Shown: positions 1 to 7,149 of the stretch, piece by piece
How positions within the stretch are numbered: the stretch's first letter is position 1
Layout of the letters: the number at the start of each line of letters is the position of its first letter
Source of the DNA: Bacteroidales bacterium
GTDB lineage: Bacteria > Bacteroidota > Bacteroidia > Bacteroidales > F082
Assembly (NCBI GenBank): GCA_024762735.1
Contig: JANTGU010000073.1
Span: forward strand, 1-9,069
DNA length: 9,069 nt
Direction of reading: 5' to 3'
Notes under the pieces: model-generated
Databases searched by the model: none
Told to the model about the DNA's origin: nothing
What the model saw: the letters and a program-made list of their open reading frames with translations, nothing else
Translations under genes and position numbers: made by a program

Positions 1-250
1 TATGTAATAGATCTTTAATGTAATCGTAGATTTCTTTCCAACTCTTTTCGGCAAGAAAACGAAACTCGGGCAAATCCATATTGATGGAAATGAGCGACAC
101 ATTTGGATTTTCCTCTTTCAGTAACTCTTGAAACTGTAGCAATAAAGTCGATTTACCGGCACGGCGGACACCTGTTACCACTTTGATAAAATTCTTATCC
201 TTAAGAACAGAAAGTTTTTGAAGCTCCGTTTTCCTTAACAATTGGCGCAT
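1..250 (-). CDS. AAA-type ATPase of the AAA_14/DUF4143 kind, N-terminal part (cut by window edge)
   Basis: Only the first 83 residues are visible; the rest lies left of the window. A short basic N-terminus leads into a beta strand (FIKVVTG) and a clear Walker A loop, GVRRAGKST at residues 27-35, with Lys33 and Ser34/Thr35 as expected nucleotide contacts. A second strand (VSLISINMDL, about 51-60) ends in an acidic residue. This arrangement, and the phrase IKVVTGVRRAGKSTLL, is typical of the widespread ATPases with an AAA_14 domain and a C-terminal DUF4143 domain. Their cellular role is poorly known and they often appear as scattered accessory genes. An in-frame ATG at 296-298 would add 16 residues, but a good -7 element (275-282) lies between the two ATGs, so the start at 250 is preferred. 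The C-terminal domain cannot be checked here. Confidence 0.8.
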   Translation of the reverse strand, partial: MRQLLRKTELQKLSVLKDKNFIKVVTGVRRAGKSTLLLQFQELLKEENPNVSLISINMDLPEFRFLAEKSWKEIYDYIKDLLH

Positions 251-274
251 ATAAATTAATTTATATATCTGTTG

Positions 275-282
275 CAAAGATA
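275..282 (-). promoter_or_regulatory. -7 promoter element for the AAA ATPase gene
   Basis: Read on the minus strand, the bases are TATCTTTG, an exact fit to the Bacteroidota -7 consensus TAnnTTTG. Transcription would begin about 7 bases further on and give a leader of roughly 18 bases before the ATG at 250. No TTG -33 element is found at the usual distance, so the call rests on the -7 box and its position only. Confidence 0.45.
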
Positions 283-452
283 ACTTAAAATTCCTCATTA
301 TTATATATTATTTATAGTTTGAGGAATTGTGTTGCGTAGTAATTAAATATTACCCTTATGGTTTTCAACAAGAATAATTTATTGAACCTGTCCTGAAATT
401 TCTTTCCAACTTAAGTAAATTAAATACCACGTAAAAAAAAGCAATCGGTTAA

Positions 453-483
453 TTGGTTCACATCATCATAAATTTTACTTTTG
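453..483 (+). promoter_or_regulatory. Bacteroidota-type promoter for the DUF423-ligase-exported protein genes
   Basis: A TTG at 453-455 (-33 element) and TACTTTTG at 476-483 (exact TAnnTTTG -7 element) are separated by 20 bases, which is the normal spacing for the primary sigma factor of Bacteroidota. The predicted transcription start falls near 490, giving a leader of about 18 bases before the ATG at 508. This is the best-formed promoter in the window. Confidence 0.65.
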
Positions 484-507
484 TCGATAATTTAAAGAAT
501 AACAGGT

Positions 508-969
508 ATGACGAAGAAGTATTTGGTTACAGTAGGAATTTTTGGTTTTTTAGCCGTGCTATTTGGCGCTGTAGGCGACCATATTTTAAAAGATAAGCTG
601 GTTACAGAAAATCTTGCCAATTATCATATAGGTCTGCAATACATGATGTACCACACGTTGGCATTGCTGGCACTTTCGTTTGGACATAAAATGTTTTCAA
701 AATCGTTTTTAAATGTGGTTTATGTGCTGTTCTTTGTTGGTATTGTATTGTTCTCCTTTGGTTTAATGATTCAGTCAACCTCTGAATATACGGCCTTGAG
801 TCTTGGCCCCATGTCATTTTTAATTCCCATGGGGGGACTTTCGTTTATGGCAGGATGGGCTTACATTATCTATATGGGATTGAGCTTTAAACATACAAAG
901 AGTCATAAACACCATCATTCACGTTCAAGTTCCAGCTCCAGCTCTTCATCCACGCATAGTGAATCATAG
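508..969 (+). CDS. DUF423 family small membrane protein with His/Ser-rich C-terminal tail
   Basis: A 153-residue inner-membrane protein. Four hydrophobic segments are visible (about 5-24, 46-58, 66-88 and 100-124). The family signature is present: GAVGDHILK at 20-28 corresponds to the usual GAxGAHxLK, followed by LQYMMYHTLALL at 43-54, where DUF423 proteins have a conserved Y-x-x-x-H stretch. Escherichia coli YgdD belongs to the same family; its molecular function is not established. Family members usually stop soon after the fourth helix at about 120-130 residues. This one carries about 25 extra residues rich in Lys and His (KHTKSHKHHHSR) and then nine consecutive serines and THSES. The start is supported by the promoter just upstream. 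The gene is followed after 20 bases by the ligase gene and is probably cotranscribed with it. Confidence 0.85.
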   Translation: MTKKYLVTVGIFGFLAVLFGAVGDHILKDKLVTENLANYHIGLQYMMYHTLALLALSFGHKMFSKSFLNVVYVLFFVGIVLFSFGLMIQSTSEYTALSLGPMSFLIPMGGLSFMAGWAYIIYMGLSFKHTKSHKHHHSRSSSSSSSSSTHSES

Positions 970-989
970 TTAGTTTTAAAAGATGCATC

Positions 990-2282
990 ATGTTTATTCC
1001 TGATATTGAAACAAAATCTGTTGAAGAGATAAAAAAATATCAGGAAAAGGAGTTGCGAAAGCTGCTTCCTTACCTAAATGAACATTCGGTCTTTTATGGA
1101 GAGCAGTTTCGTGAAAACAACATCAATATAGCGGACATCACCACGCTGGAGGACTTGACTAAAATACCCCCTACTACCAAACACGACCTTCAAACCCGTA
1201 CCCACGATTTTCTTTGTGTGGACAAAAGGCAAATAATTGATTACGTTACAACCTCGGGCACCTTGGGTGAACCCGTAACCTTTGCCATGACCGACCATGA
1301 CCTGGAGCGATTGGCCTACAACGAGTACATATCATTTGCCTGCGCCGGCGTTACCAGTGATGACACTTTTCAGCTGATGGTAACCATGGATAAACGTTTT
1401 ATGGCAGGTCTGGCCTATTACCTGGGATTACGAAAGTTGGGAGCAGGCATTATCCGGACGGGGCCGGGGTTGCAGGAACTGCAGTTTGAAAGCATTCAAA
1501 GACATCAGCCCACGGGATTGGTTACGGTTCCATCCTTTTTACCAAAACTGATGAGCTATGCCGAAAACCACGGCATCGACTACAACCATACCAGTATCAG
1601 AAAAGCGGTTTGTATTGGCGAGCCTATCCGTAATAACGATTTCACGCTGAATACCCTGGGTAAAAAGATTACCGATAAATGGGAAATCAAGCTTTACTCT
1701 ACTTATGCCTCCACTGAAATGGGGACTGCGTTTACAGAGTGTGACGCGGGCAAAGGAGGACATCATCACCCTGAAATGATAATTGTGGAGTTTTTGGACG
1801 AAAACAATCAGCCCGTGGCTGAGGACGAACCGGGTGAAGTGACCATTACAACCCTTGGTGTGGAAGCCATGCCCCTGCTGCGATTTAAAACCGGGGACAT
1901 CTGCTACCATCATACCGAACCCTGCTCTTGCGGACGAAACACCCTGCGCCTGGGACCGGTAATAGGTCGTAAAAAACAGATGCTAAAATTCAAGGGGACT
2001 ACCCTCTTCCCTCCCGCTATTTATGATGTGTTAAACGAGATTGAAGGCATCGAGAATTACATTATCGAAGTATCCACCAATCAACTGGGGACAGATGAAA
2101 TTTTAATAAAAGCCGGTTACGATAATCTGGAATCCCTGTCGGAAAAGCGCATTAAGGATCATTTTAGAGCCAGGTTAAGAGTGGCTCCCGAAATAGTATT
2201 TTATCATAAAAGTGAAATTCTCAAGCAACAATTCCCTTCGGGCAACCGAAAACCCATTACCTTTATCGACAAAAGAAAATAA
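990..2282 (+). CDS. PaaK-like adenylate-forming ligase (phenylacetate-CoA ligase family)
   Basis: A 430-residue cytoplasmic enzyme of the ANL superfamily, expected to activate a carboxylic acid as acyl-AMP and pass it to CoA. Visible motifs in order: the phosphate-binding loop TTSGTLGEPV (87-96); YASTE (239-243), the aromatic/acid motif that contacts the adenine and Mg; FKTGD (299-303), with Asp303 expected to bind the ribose; VIGRKKQMLKFKG (324-336) at the hinge to the C-terminal domain; and FPSGNRKPITFID near the end, where Lys421 is a candidate for the catalytic C-terminal lysine. Cys251 with HHH (258-260) and the pair C312-S-C314-GR resemble the metal-binding cysteine/histidine cluster of PaaK-type enzymes. 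Length fits the compact PaaK type (about 430) rather than the longer acyl-CoA synthetases. The true substrate is not shown: no phenylacetate degradation or indolepyruvate oxidoreductase genes are adjacent. The next gene begins 4 bases after its stop. Confidence 0.85.
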   Translation: MFIPDIETKSVEEIKKYQEKELRKLLPYLNEHSVFYGEQFRENNINIADITTLEDLTKIPPTTKHDLQTRTHDFLCVDKRQIIDYVTTSGTLGEPVTFAMTDHDLERLAYNEYISFACAGVTSDDTFQLMVTMDKRFMAGLAYYLGLRKLGAGIIRTGPGLQELQFESIQRHQPTGLVTVPSFLPKLMSYAENHGIDYNHTSIRKAVCIGEPIRNNDFTLNTLGKKITDKWEIKLYSTYASTEMGTAFTECDAGKGGHHHPEMIIVEFLDENNQPVAEDEPGEVTITTLGVEAMPLLRFKTGDICYHHTEPCSCGRNTLRLGPVIGRKKQMLKFKGTTLFPPAIYDVLNEIEGIENYIIEVSTNQLGTDEILIKAGYDNLESLSEKRIKDHFRARLRVAPEIVFYHKSEILKQQFPSGNRKPITFIDKRK

Positions 2283-2286
2283 TTGC

Positions 2287-2916
2287 ATGAAAAAGTTTTT
2301 TTTATTGGTGTTCATTGGCATCATCACTGCTAACCTCCAGGCTCAAAACAGTGTTGAGGTGTATAAAACACGTTCGATAACCTTTTTGGGTCTTGATTAC
2401 ACGGGCGCTATTTTTGTAGGTACCAAGGGTTTTAATGACCCTGCTGCCTTGAAGCCGTTGACCCAATCATGGAACAGCCTCTTTATCACCGAGCACAACA
2501 AGTATAATGTACAGAAAGCGTTTAAAGTACTAACCAGTGTTGAACTTGACATGGTTAGTAAGCGGAATGAACAAACCGATTTTTCTAACCGGATTACCGA
2601 TAAGCACATTGAGTTGCCACACCTTACCCGTAGCGATTTAGAGGCCATGATAAGCAGCTATCCTGAGTCAACTGACAAGGGTGTTTCATTGGTCTTTATC
2701 GTGGATGCCTACGACAAGACCTCCGCCACAGCCTACTATCACTTTGTGTTTTTCGATAATCTTACCAAAAAGATATTATTATCCTATTCTGTTACCGGGT
2801 CGGCTGTTGGTGGCGGGTTACGTAACTATTGGGCTAATGCCTGCTACGAAGCCATCATTAAAGGAGGCAGGTATTACAGCTCCACGGCAGATTTTTACCG
2901 TAACTACACCGAATAG
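2287..2916 (+). CDS. Exported protein of unknown function
   Basis: I do not recognise a named family. The 209-residue product begins with a Sec signal peptide: MKK, a hydrophobic run FFLLVFIGIITA and the likely cleavage site after LQAQ (residue 20). No cysteine follows the signal, so it is not a lipoprotein; it is probably periplasmic. The mature part looks globular with alternating strands and helices, including ITFLGLDYTGAIFVG (31-45), SLVFIVDAYD (134-143), YYHFVFFD (150-157) and a Gly-rich turn before a conserved-looking GLRNYWANACYEAI (177-190). A longer reading of the frame to an ATG at 2212 exists but would overlap the ligase gene and bury the signal peptide, so 2287 is chosen. The start lies 4 bases after the ligase stop, suggesting translational coupling. 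The gene ends convergent with the minus-strand gene 27 bases away. Confidence 0.75.
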   Translation: MKKFFLLVFIGIITANLQAQNSVEVYKTRSITFLGLDYTGAIFVGTKGFNDPAALKPLTQSWNSLFITEHNKYNVQKAFKVLTSVELDMVSKRNEQTDFSNRITDKHIELPHLTRSDLEAMISSYPESTDKGVSLVFIVDAYDKTSATAYYHFVFFDNLTKKILLSYSVTGSAVGGGLRNYWANACYEAIIKGGRYYSSTADFYRNYTE

Positions 2917-2943
2917 ATGGAAGTGTGGTTGACTACCGTATCA

Positions 2944-4455
2944 TTATCTTTTAACAAATTTTAATGCCCTATCCCCGCTTCTGGTTTTTACACTTACAAC
3001 ATAAATTCCTGAAGGCAAACTGGAAACCTTTAGCTGTGTGGAGGTATTTTGCGTATTCGTTTGAAGCACTTGTTTGCCCGTAGCATTAAAAATACTAATT
3101 TCAGTTATTGCAGCACTTGAGTTTATGGTAACAAAATCGTCCACAGGATTGGGGTTAACCGTTACAAAGAATGATTTATCATGCTCTTTTACAATGGTGC
3201 AATCATCTACATGGATAAGAAGAGAATCGGAGGGCATTCCGGTTCCGCAGCTATTGACTCCATAAAGCGATAGATAAGCAAGGCCTGTATAGACAGGGTT
3301 CCAGTCGATGGTAACATCCAGAAAATCGGGTGTAATAACACCTGCTTCGGCAGGATAAAGCTCCCAAACGTAACTTTCGGATTCTGGGGAACCGTTGCTG
3401 GAATAAACAGAACTCGCATCGTTGCACGCCAGTGTGTCACCTGTGGGTGTCGCACATGGGGAAGGTTCTCCCGTAACATGAATGTAATTGGGTTTAACAA
3501 GGGTATTGCTGCCGGTACCGTTTGAAACTTCAAGGGTCACATCAAAATCGCCGGGGGTGTTGTACAAAACTATAGGGTTTTGTAAAGTAGAGGAAGCAGG
3601 AATACCCCCTTCAAAAGTCCATTGCCATGACGTGGCACCGGTTGATTGATCAGTAAAATGAACCTGGTTGCCTGTGCATAGACTGGTAACATCAGACGAA
3701 AAATCTGCTATTAATACATTGTTTGCAACAAACATGCCTGTCCAGGATGGCAAGGATCCTACCTCTACGGTTCCTCCCGAGTTAAGATTTACTGTTCGCA
3801 GCGAATTAGTCATGTCGATGGAGTTGTACGTGGCCAGGTACATAGTACTATTGTTATTGTTCCAATCCATGCCGTGTCCCATACCCGCCATCGAAATATA
3901 CATGGTGGCCACATAGGTTGCTGCCCCGTTGTTTTTGTCAATGATGTATAATTTTGAAGAGGCTGCCGCATCAACGCCATAAAGTGTTCCACTCCCATCA
4001 ATGGCGATGCATGAAATAGATTTTGCCACATTTTGCGAACCAATCAGGGTAATTTGGCCTGATGCGAGATCAATGGTATATAATGACGACTCACCCAAAG
4101 CTCCTCCTTTCGAGCAGTTTGCATACATGATGCCTGAAGCTTCATCAAAGGCCATCCCGGTCCAAACATGATCAGGGGGAGGTGTTGAAGTTCCAATAAA
4201 AGTACCGGTTCCATCAGTCGTATCTATTTGATAAAGTCCGTTATCGCTGTTGCTAATGGCATATAAATTCCCGGAATCATCCATGTCGGCTGCCGATATT
4301 TGTGCCACCGTGCTTCCCAGTGTTGTTAATCCTGCATTGGATAAATCAATCTCGTTAAAACTTCCTGACATATAATCTGACCAATAGCCTGTTTGTCCTT
4401 GCATGTTAAAAGGTGCCATCGCTACCAAAAAAAGAAATAGATAAATGTATTTCAT
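2944..4455 (-). CDS. Secreted propeller-like/PKD protein with T9SS type A sorting domain
   Basis: A 503-residue secreted or cell-surface protein. Residues 1-20 form a Sec signal peptide (hydrophobic YIYLFLFLVAMAPF, cleavage near MQG-Q). Residues about 30-250 contain repeated strand-turn units of the kind LYxID...GxxTxIGS, e.g. NLYAISNSDNGLYQID (63-78), LYTIDLASGQITLIGS (125-140) and LYIIDKNNGAATYVA (169-183), as in beta-propeller folds. Residues about 249-327 form a PKD domain, with WQWTFEGG and the PGDFDVTLEVSNG strand. About 334-417 is a second, less clear Ig-like module with five cysteines. Residues about 432-503 are a type IX secretion type A sorting domain: VNPNPVDDFVTI, ISIFNATGKQV, LPSGIYVVSV and a final basic ALKFVKR. 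The protein should cross the outer membrane by T9SS, which is encoded elsewhere. No catalytic motif is seen, so binding or adhesion is a guess. It is transcribed away from the glycosyltransferase operon. Confidence 0.87.
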   Translation of the reverse strand: MKYIYLFLFLVAMAPFNMQGQTGYWSDYMSGSFNEIDLSNAGLTTLGSTVAQISAADMDDSGNLYAISNSDNGLYQIDTTDGTGTFIGTSTPPPDHVWTGMAFDEASGIMYANCSKGGALGESSLYTIDLASGQITLIGSQNVAKSISCIAIDGSGTLYGVDAAASSKLYIIDKNNGAATYVATMYISMAGMGHGMDWNNNNSTMYLATYNSIDMTNSLRTVNLNSGGTVEVGSLPSWTGMFVANNVLIADFSSDVTSLCTGNQVHFTDQSTGATSWQWTFEGGIPASSTLQNPIVLYNTPGDFDVTLEVSNGTGSNTLVKPNYIHVTGEPSPCATPTGDTLACNDASSVYSSNGSPESESYVWELYPAEAGVITPDFLDVTIDWNPVYTGLAYLSLYGVNSCGTGMPSDSLLIHVDDCTIVKEHDKSFFVTVNPNPVDDFVTINSSAAITEISIFNATGKQVLQTNTQNTSTQLKVSSLPSGIYVVSVKTRSGDRALKFVKR

Positions 4456-4473
4456 AATAATTGTGTTTTAATT

Positions 4474-4499
4474 GAGTTGGATATTAAATCTGCCAACTC
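4474..4499 (-). repeat. Inverted repeat (possible 5' leader stem-loop) of the T9SS cargo gene
   Basis: GAGTTGG at 4474-4480 pairs perfectly with CCAACTC at 4493-4499 across a 12-base AT-rich loop; with a one-base bulge the stem continues by ATT/AAT. It sits 19 bases upstream of the ATG on the minus strand, so it would fold in the leader mRNA if transcription starts near 4537. It could protect the message or be an operator; no function is shown. Confidence 0.4.
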
Positions 4500-4543
4500 C
4501 AATAATTTCATTCACTAAAATGCCTTTCTCATTGATTTGACAT

Positions 4544-4551
4544 CAAAACTA
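4544..4551 (-). promoter_or_regulatory. -7 promoter element for the T9SS cargo gene
   Basis: On the minus strand this reads TAGTTTTG, an exact match to TAnnTTTG. The predicted start near 4537 would give a leader of about 80 bases containing the stem-loop at 4474-4499. No TTG is found at the -33 position, so confidence is limited. Confidence 0.35.
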
Positions 4552-4678
4552 ATAAAAAGAATGCCTCCCCGGGTTAATAATGGCCGACTTAGTGCTCGTT
4601 AAATGCAATTTAGTTGTAAAAAAGACAGAAATATTTGCATCTCCATTCTTCAATCGGCTACCAAAAGCCAAGGATGTT

Positions 4679-4686
4679 TATCTTTG
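4679..4686 (+). promoter_or_regulatory. -7 promoter element for the glycosyltransferase-purD-rnhB gene group
   Basis: TATCTTTG exactly fits the Bacteroidota -7 consensus and is the same octamer as the one upstream of the AAA ATPase gene. Transcription would start near 4693, leaving about 17 bases before the TTG start codon at 4711. A -33 TTG is absent at the normal spacing. The position inside the open frame that begins at 4603 argues that this upstream stretch is not coding. Confidence 0.45.
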
Positions 4687-4710
4687 TCATCCAAACAAAA
4701 CAAAACAAGG

Positions 4711-5853
4711 TTGAAAATAGCGGTTAATACCAGGTTGTTGCTTAAAAACAAACTCGAGGGTATCGGGTGGTTTACCTACGAATCATTCAAGCGAATCGTT
4801 GAAAATCATCCTGAACACGAATTTCATTTTATTTTCGACCGACTATGGGATGAAGGGTTTATTTTTGGGAACAACGTTATTCCACACAAAATCAACCCGC
4901 CCGCACGCCACCCTTTTTTGATTTATGCCTGGTACGAGTATTCGCTACCTCGATTGCTCAAAAAAATCAACCCTGCTATTTTTGTTTCTCCTGACGCGTT
5001 TAACACTTTGCACTCGAAAGTGAAAAAATTAACGGTTATCCACGATCTTAATTTTGAACACTATCCTGAGCAGATGACCATGCTAAACCGCAAGCTTTAC
5101 CAATATTACACGCCCAGAATTGCCAAAACTTCTGATAGAATAGCCACGGTTTCCACTTTTTCGAAAAACGATATCGTACAGCATTATGGTGTGAGCGCTA
5201 ACAAAATAGATGTGGTTTATAACGGTGCCAATAGCGAGTTCAAGCCTGTTTCGGCACAAGAGCAGATTCAAATTAGAAAACAGTATACCGGGGGTGATCC
5301 CTATTTTATTTTTATTGGAGCCCTAAACCCGCGGAAGAATTTAGCCCGTCTTTTCAAAGCCTTCGACCTGTTTAAAAAAACGGCAGGAAGCCAGATTAAA
5401 TATCTTATTGTGGGCGAAAAAATGTACTGGTCGCGCGACATCAAGGAGGCATACGAAACCATGAAATTTAAAAAGGACGTAATTTTTACGGGACGGCTGG
5501 AACCTGACGAGCTGGGTAAAGTACTGGGGTCAGCCATTGCCATTACCTACGTTTCTGTTTTTGAAGGCTTTGGCATTCCCATCATCGAGGCCTTTAACGC
5601 TGAAGTCCCTGTCATTACAGCCAATACCAGCTCGATGCCCGAAGTAGCCGGAGATGCCGCTCTGATTACCGATCCGTTTGATGAGGCAGGCATAGCGGAT
5701 GCAATGCAAGTAATATCAAGTGACAAATCCCTGAGGGAACGTTTAATAGAGAAAGGGAAAGTCCAAAAGCAAAAATTCAGCTGGAACAAAACAGCGGATA
5801 GTCTATGGAGTTCCATCGAAAAAACATTAGTTAGCAAACCACAAACCAAATAA
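4711..5853 (+). CDS. GT4-family glycosyltransferase
   Basis: A 380-residue GT-B fold enzyme of family GT4, expected to move a sugar from a nucleotide-sugar donor to a glycan or lipid acceptor at the cytoplasmic face of the membrane. The N-terminal domain opens with the strand MKIAVNTRLL followed by the Gly-rich turn LEGIGWFTYE (15-24); VIHDLNF (109-115) is a typical mid-domain motif. The donor-binding domain begins around 198 with FIFIGALNPRKNL and contains the EX7E motif, Glu285 and Glu293, in FEGFGIPIIE. The frame is open back to an ATG at 4603, but the added 36 residues (Lys/Ser/Gln-rich, unlike any GT4 start) include a probable -7 promoter box. Starting at the TTG at 4711 gives the normal GT4 N-terminus, so I chose it. 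Donor and acceptor cannot be read from the sequence. No other glycan genes flank it; purD starts one base after its stop. Confidence 0.85.
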   Translation: MKIAVNTRLLLKNKLEGIGWFTYESFKRIVENHPEHEFHFIFDRLWDEGFIFGNNVIPHKINPPARHPFLIYAWYEYSLPRLLKKINPAIFVSPDAFNTLHSKVKKLTVIHDLNFEHYPEQMTMLNRKLYQYYTPRIAKTSDRIATVSTFSKNDIVQHYGVSANKIDVVYNGANSEFKPVSAQEQIQIRKQYTGGDPYFIFIGALNPRKNLARLFKAFDLFKKTAGSQIKYLIVGEKMYWSRDIKEAYETMKFKKDVIFTGRLEPDELGKVLGSAIAITYVSVFEGFGIPIIEAFNAEVPVITANTSSMPEVAGDAALITDPFDEAGIADAMQVISSDKSLRERLIEKGKVQKQKFSWNKTADSLWSSIEKTLVSKPQTK

Positions 5854-5854
5854 T

Positions 5855-7135
5855 ATGAATATTTTAATTTTAGGATCAGGAGGTCGCGAGTATGCCCTTG
5901 CCTGGAAAATAGCCCAAAGTCCGAAAGCTGATCAGCTTTTTGTGGCACCCGGTAATGCCGGCACGGCCATACTGGGCACTAACCTGCCCATCGAAACAAC
6001 CGAGTTTGACAGTATTAAAAAGGCGGTGGTGGAACACGATATTGACTTGGTAGTGGTGGGACCTGAGAACCCGCTGGTGGAGGGTATTCACGATTTCTTT
6101 CTCGCCGACGAATACCTCAAACATATTCATATTATTGGCCCCACAAAAGCGGGAGCCCGACTTGAAGGGTCCAAAGATTTTGCCAAGCAGTTTATGGCCA
6201 AGCATCATATTCCCACGGCAGCCTATAAAACCTTTGACCATGAGAATCTGGAGGAAGGCTATGCTTTTTTGGAAACGCTACAGCCGCCCTATGTTTTAAA
6301 AGCTGACGGGTTGGCCGCGGGCAAAGGAGTGGTTATTGTTAACGATCTTTCAGAAGCAAAATCAGAGCTCCAGGCCATGATTGAAGAGTCTAAATTTGGT
6401 GATGCTTCGGCAAACGTGGTGGTGGAAGAGTTTTTGGATGGCATCGAGCTTTCGGTGTTCGTGATAACCGATGGTGAGTCCTATTTGTTGCTTCCGGAGG
6501 CTAAAGATTACAAGCGTATTGGTGAGGGCGACACGGGTCTGAATACCGGAGGTATGGGCTCTGTTTCGCCGGTTCCTTTTGCCAGTAAGGAGTTCATGGC
6601 CAAGATAGAAGCAAAAATTATCAAACCCACCATCAACGGGCTTAAGTCGGACGGCATTCCCTATCAGGGATTTCTCTTTTTCGGATTGATTAAGGTAGAT
6701 GAGGAACCTTTTGTTATTGAATATAACTGTCGTTTGGGTGACCCCGAAACCGAATCCATCATGCCTCGAATCAACAGTGATCTGGTAGAAATACTGACGG
6801 CTACCGCTGCAGGAACCCTTCAAGATCAAAAACTCAACATCGACGAACGCTACGCAGCTACGGTCATGCTGGTTTCAGGAGGGTACCCGGGACAGTATGA
6901 AAAAGAAAAAACCATTTCGGGTCTTGACAGTGTTAACAATTGTATCGTGTTCCACGCGGGGACAGCCACCGATGTGGAGAGCATGGAAGTAAAAACATAC
7001 GGAGGCCGGGTATTGGCGGTTACCGCTTTGGGGAATAACCTGAAGGAGGCCTTAGCCATGGCCTATCAAAACGCTGAGATTATACAGTTCGAAGGTAAGA
7101 CCTACCGGAAGGATATTGGCTTCGACCTTCAATAA
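5855..7135 (+). CDS. purD: Phosphoribosylamine-glycine ligase (GAR synthetase)
   Basis: Catalyses the second step of de novo purine synthesis in the cytoplasm: 5-phosphoribosylamine, glycine and ATP give glycinamide ribonucleotide, ADP and phosphate. The 426-residue length is normal for the bacterial single-domain-set enzyme. Visible parts: N-terminal loop GSGGREYAL (7-15); VVVGPENPLVEGI (66-78); the ATP-grasp phosphate-binding strand VLKADGLAAGKGVV (147-160); LNTGGMGSVSP (229-239); and the metal-binding EYNCRLGDPETE (289-300). The C-terminal part (about 330-426) is the PurD C domain, with AGTATD and GGRVLAVTALG. One oddity: the usual GREHAL motif has Tyr in place of His at residue 13. The ATG lies one base after the glycosyltransferase stop, so its translation is probably coupled to that gene. 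No other pur genes are nearby. Confidence 0.95.
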   Translation: MNILILGSGGREYALAWKIAQSPKADQLFVAPGNAGTAILGTNLPIETTEFDSIKKAVVEHDIDLVVVGPENPLVEGIHDFFLADEYLKHIHIIGPTKAGARLEGSKDFAKQFMAKHHIPTAAYKTFDHENLEEGYAFLETLQPPYVLKADGLAAGKGVVIVNDLSEAKSELQAMIEESKFGDASANVVVEEFLDGIELSVFVITDGESYLLLPEAKDYKRIGEGDTGLNTGGMGSVSPVPFASKEFMAKIEAKIIKPTINGLKSDGIPYQGFLFFGLIKVDEEPFVIEYNCRLGDPETESIMPRINSDLVEILTATAAGTLQDQKLNIDERYAATVMLVSGGYPGQYEKEKTISGLDSVNNCIVFHAGTATDVESMEVKTYGGRVLAVTALGNNLKEALAMAYQNAEIIQFEGKTYRKDIGFDLQ

Positions 7136-7149
7136 CAACCGCTTCCATT

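Noticed and set aside
30..411. The 14-mer ATTTCTTTCCAACT occurs at 30-43 and again at 398-411.
   Set aside because: One copy is inside the ATPase gene and the other is in the intergenic region; with this AT-rich composition a single 14-base match is plausible by chance and no flanking similarity extends it.
2212..2286. Extended start of the exported-protein frame at ATG 2212.
   Set aside because: It overlaps the end of the ligase gene by 71 bases and would bury a clean signal peptide that begins at 2287.
2681..2932. Open frame of 83 codons on the plus strand inside and past the exported-protein gene.
   Set aside because: It is Pro/Thr-rich, in another frame of a convincing gene and has no family likeness; treated as a shadow.
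2917..2943. Possible bidirectional terminator between the convergent genes.
   Set aside because: The 27-base gap holds no convincing stem followed by a T-run on either strand.
6362..6829. A 155-codon open frame on the minus strand within purD.
   Set aside because: It lies entirely opposite conserved ATP-grasp motifs, has no recognisable family or signal, and is best explained as an antisense shadow.
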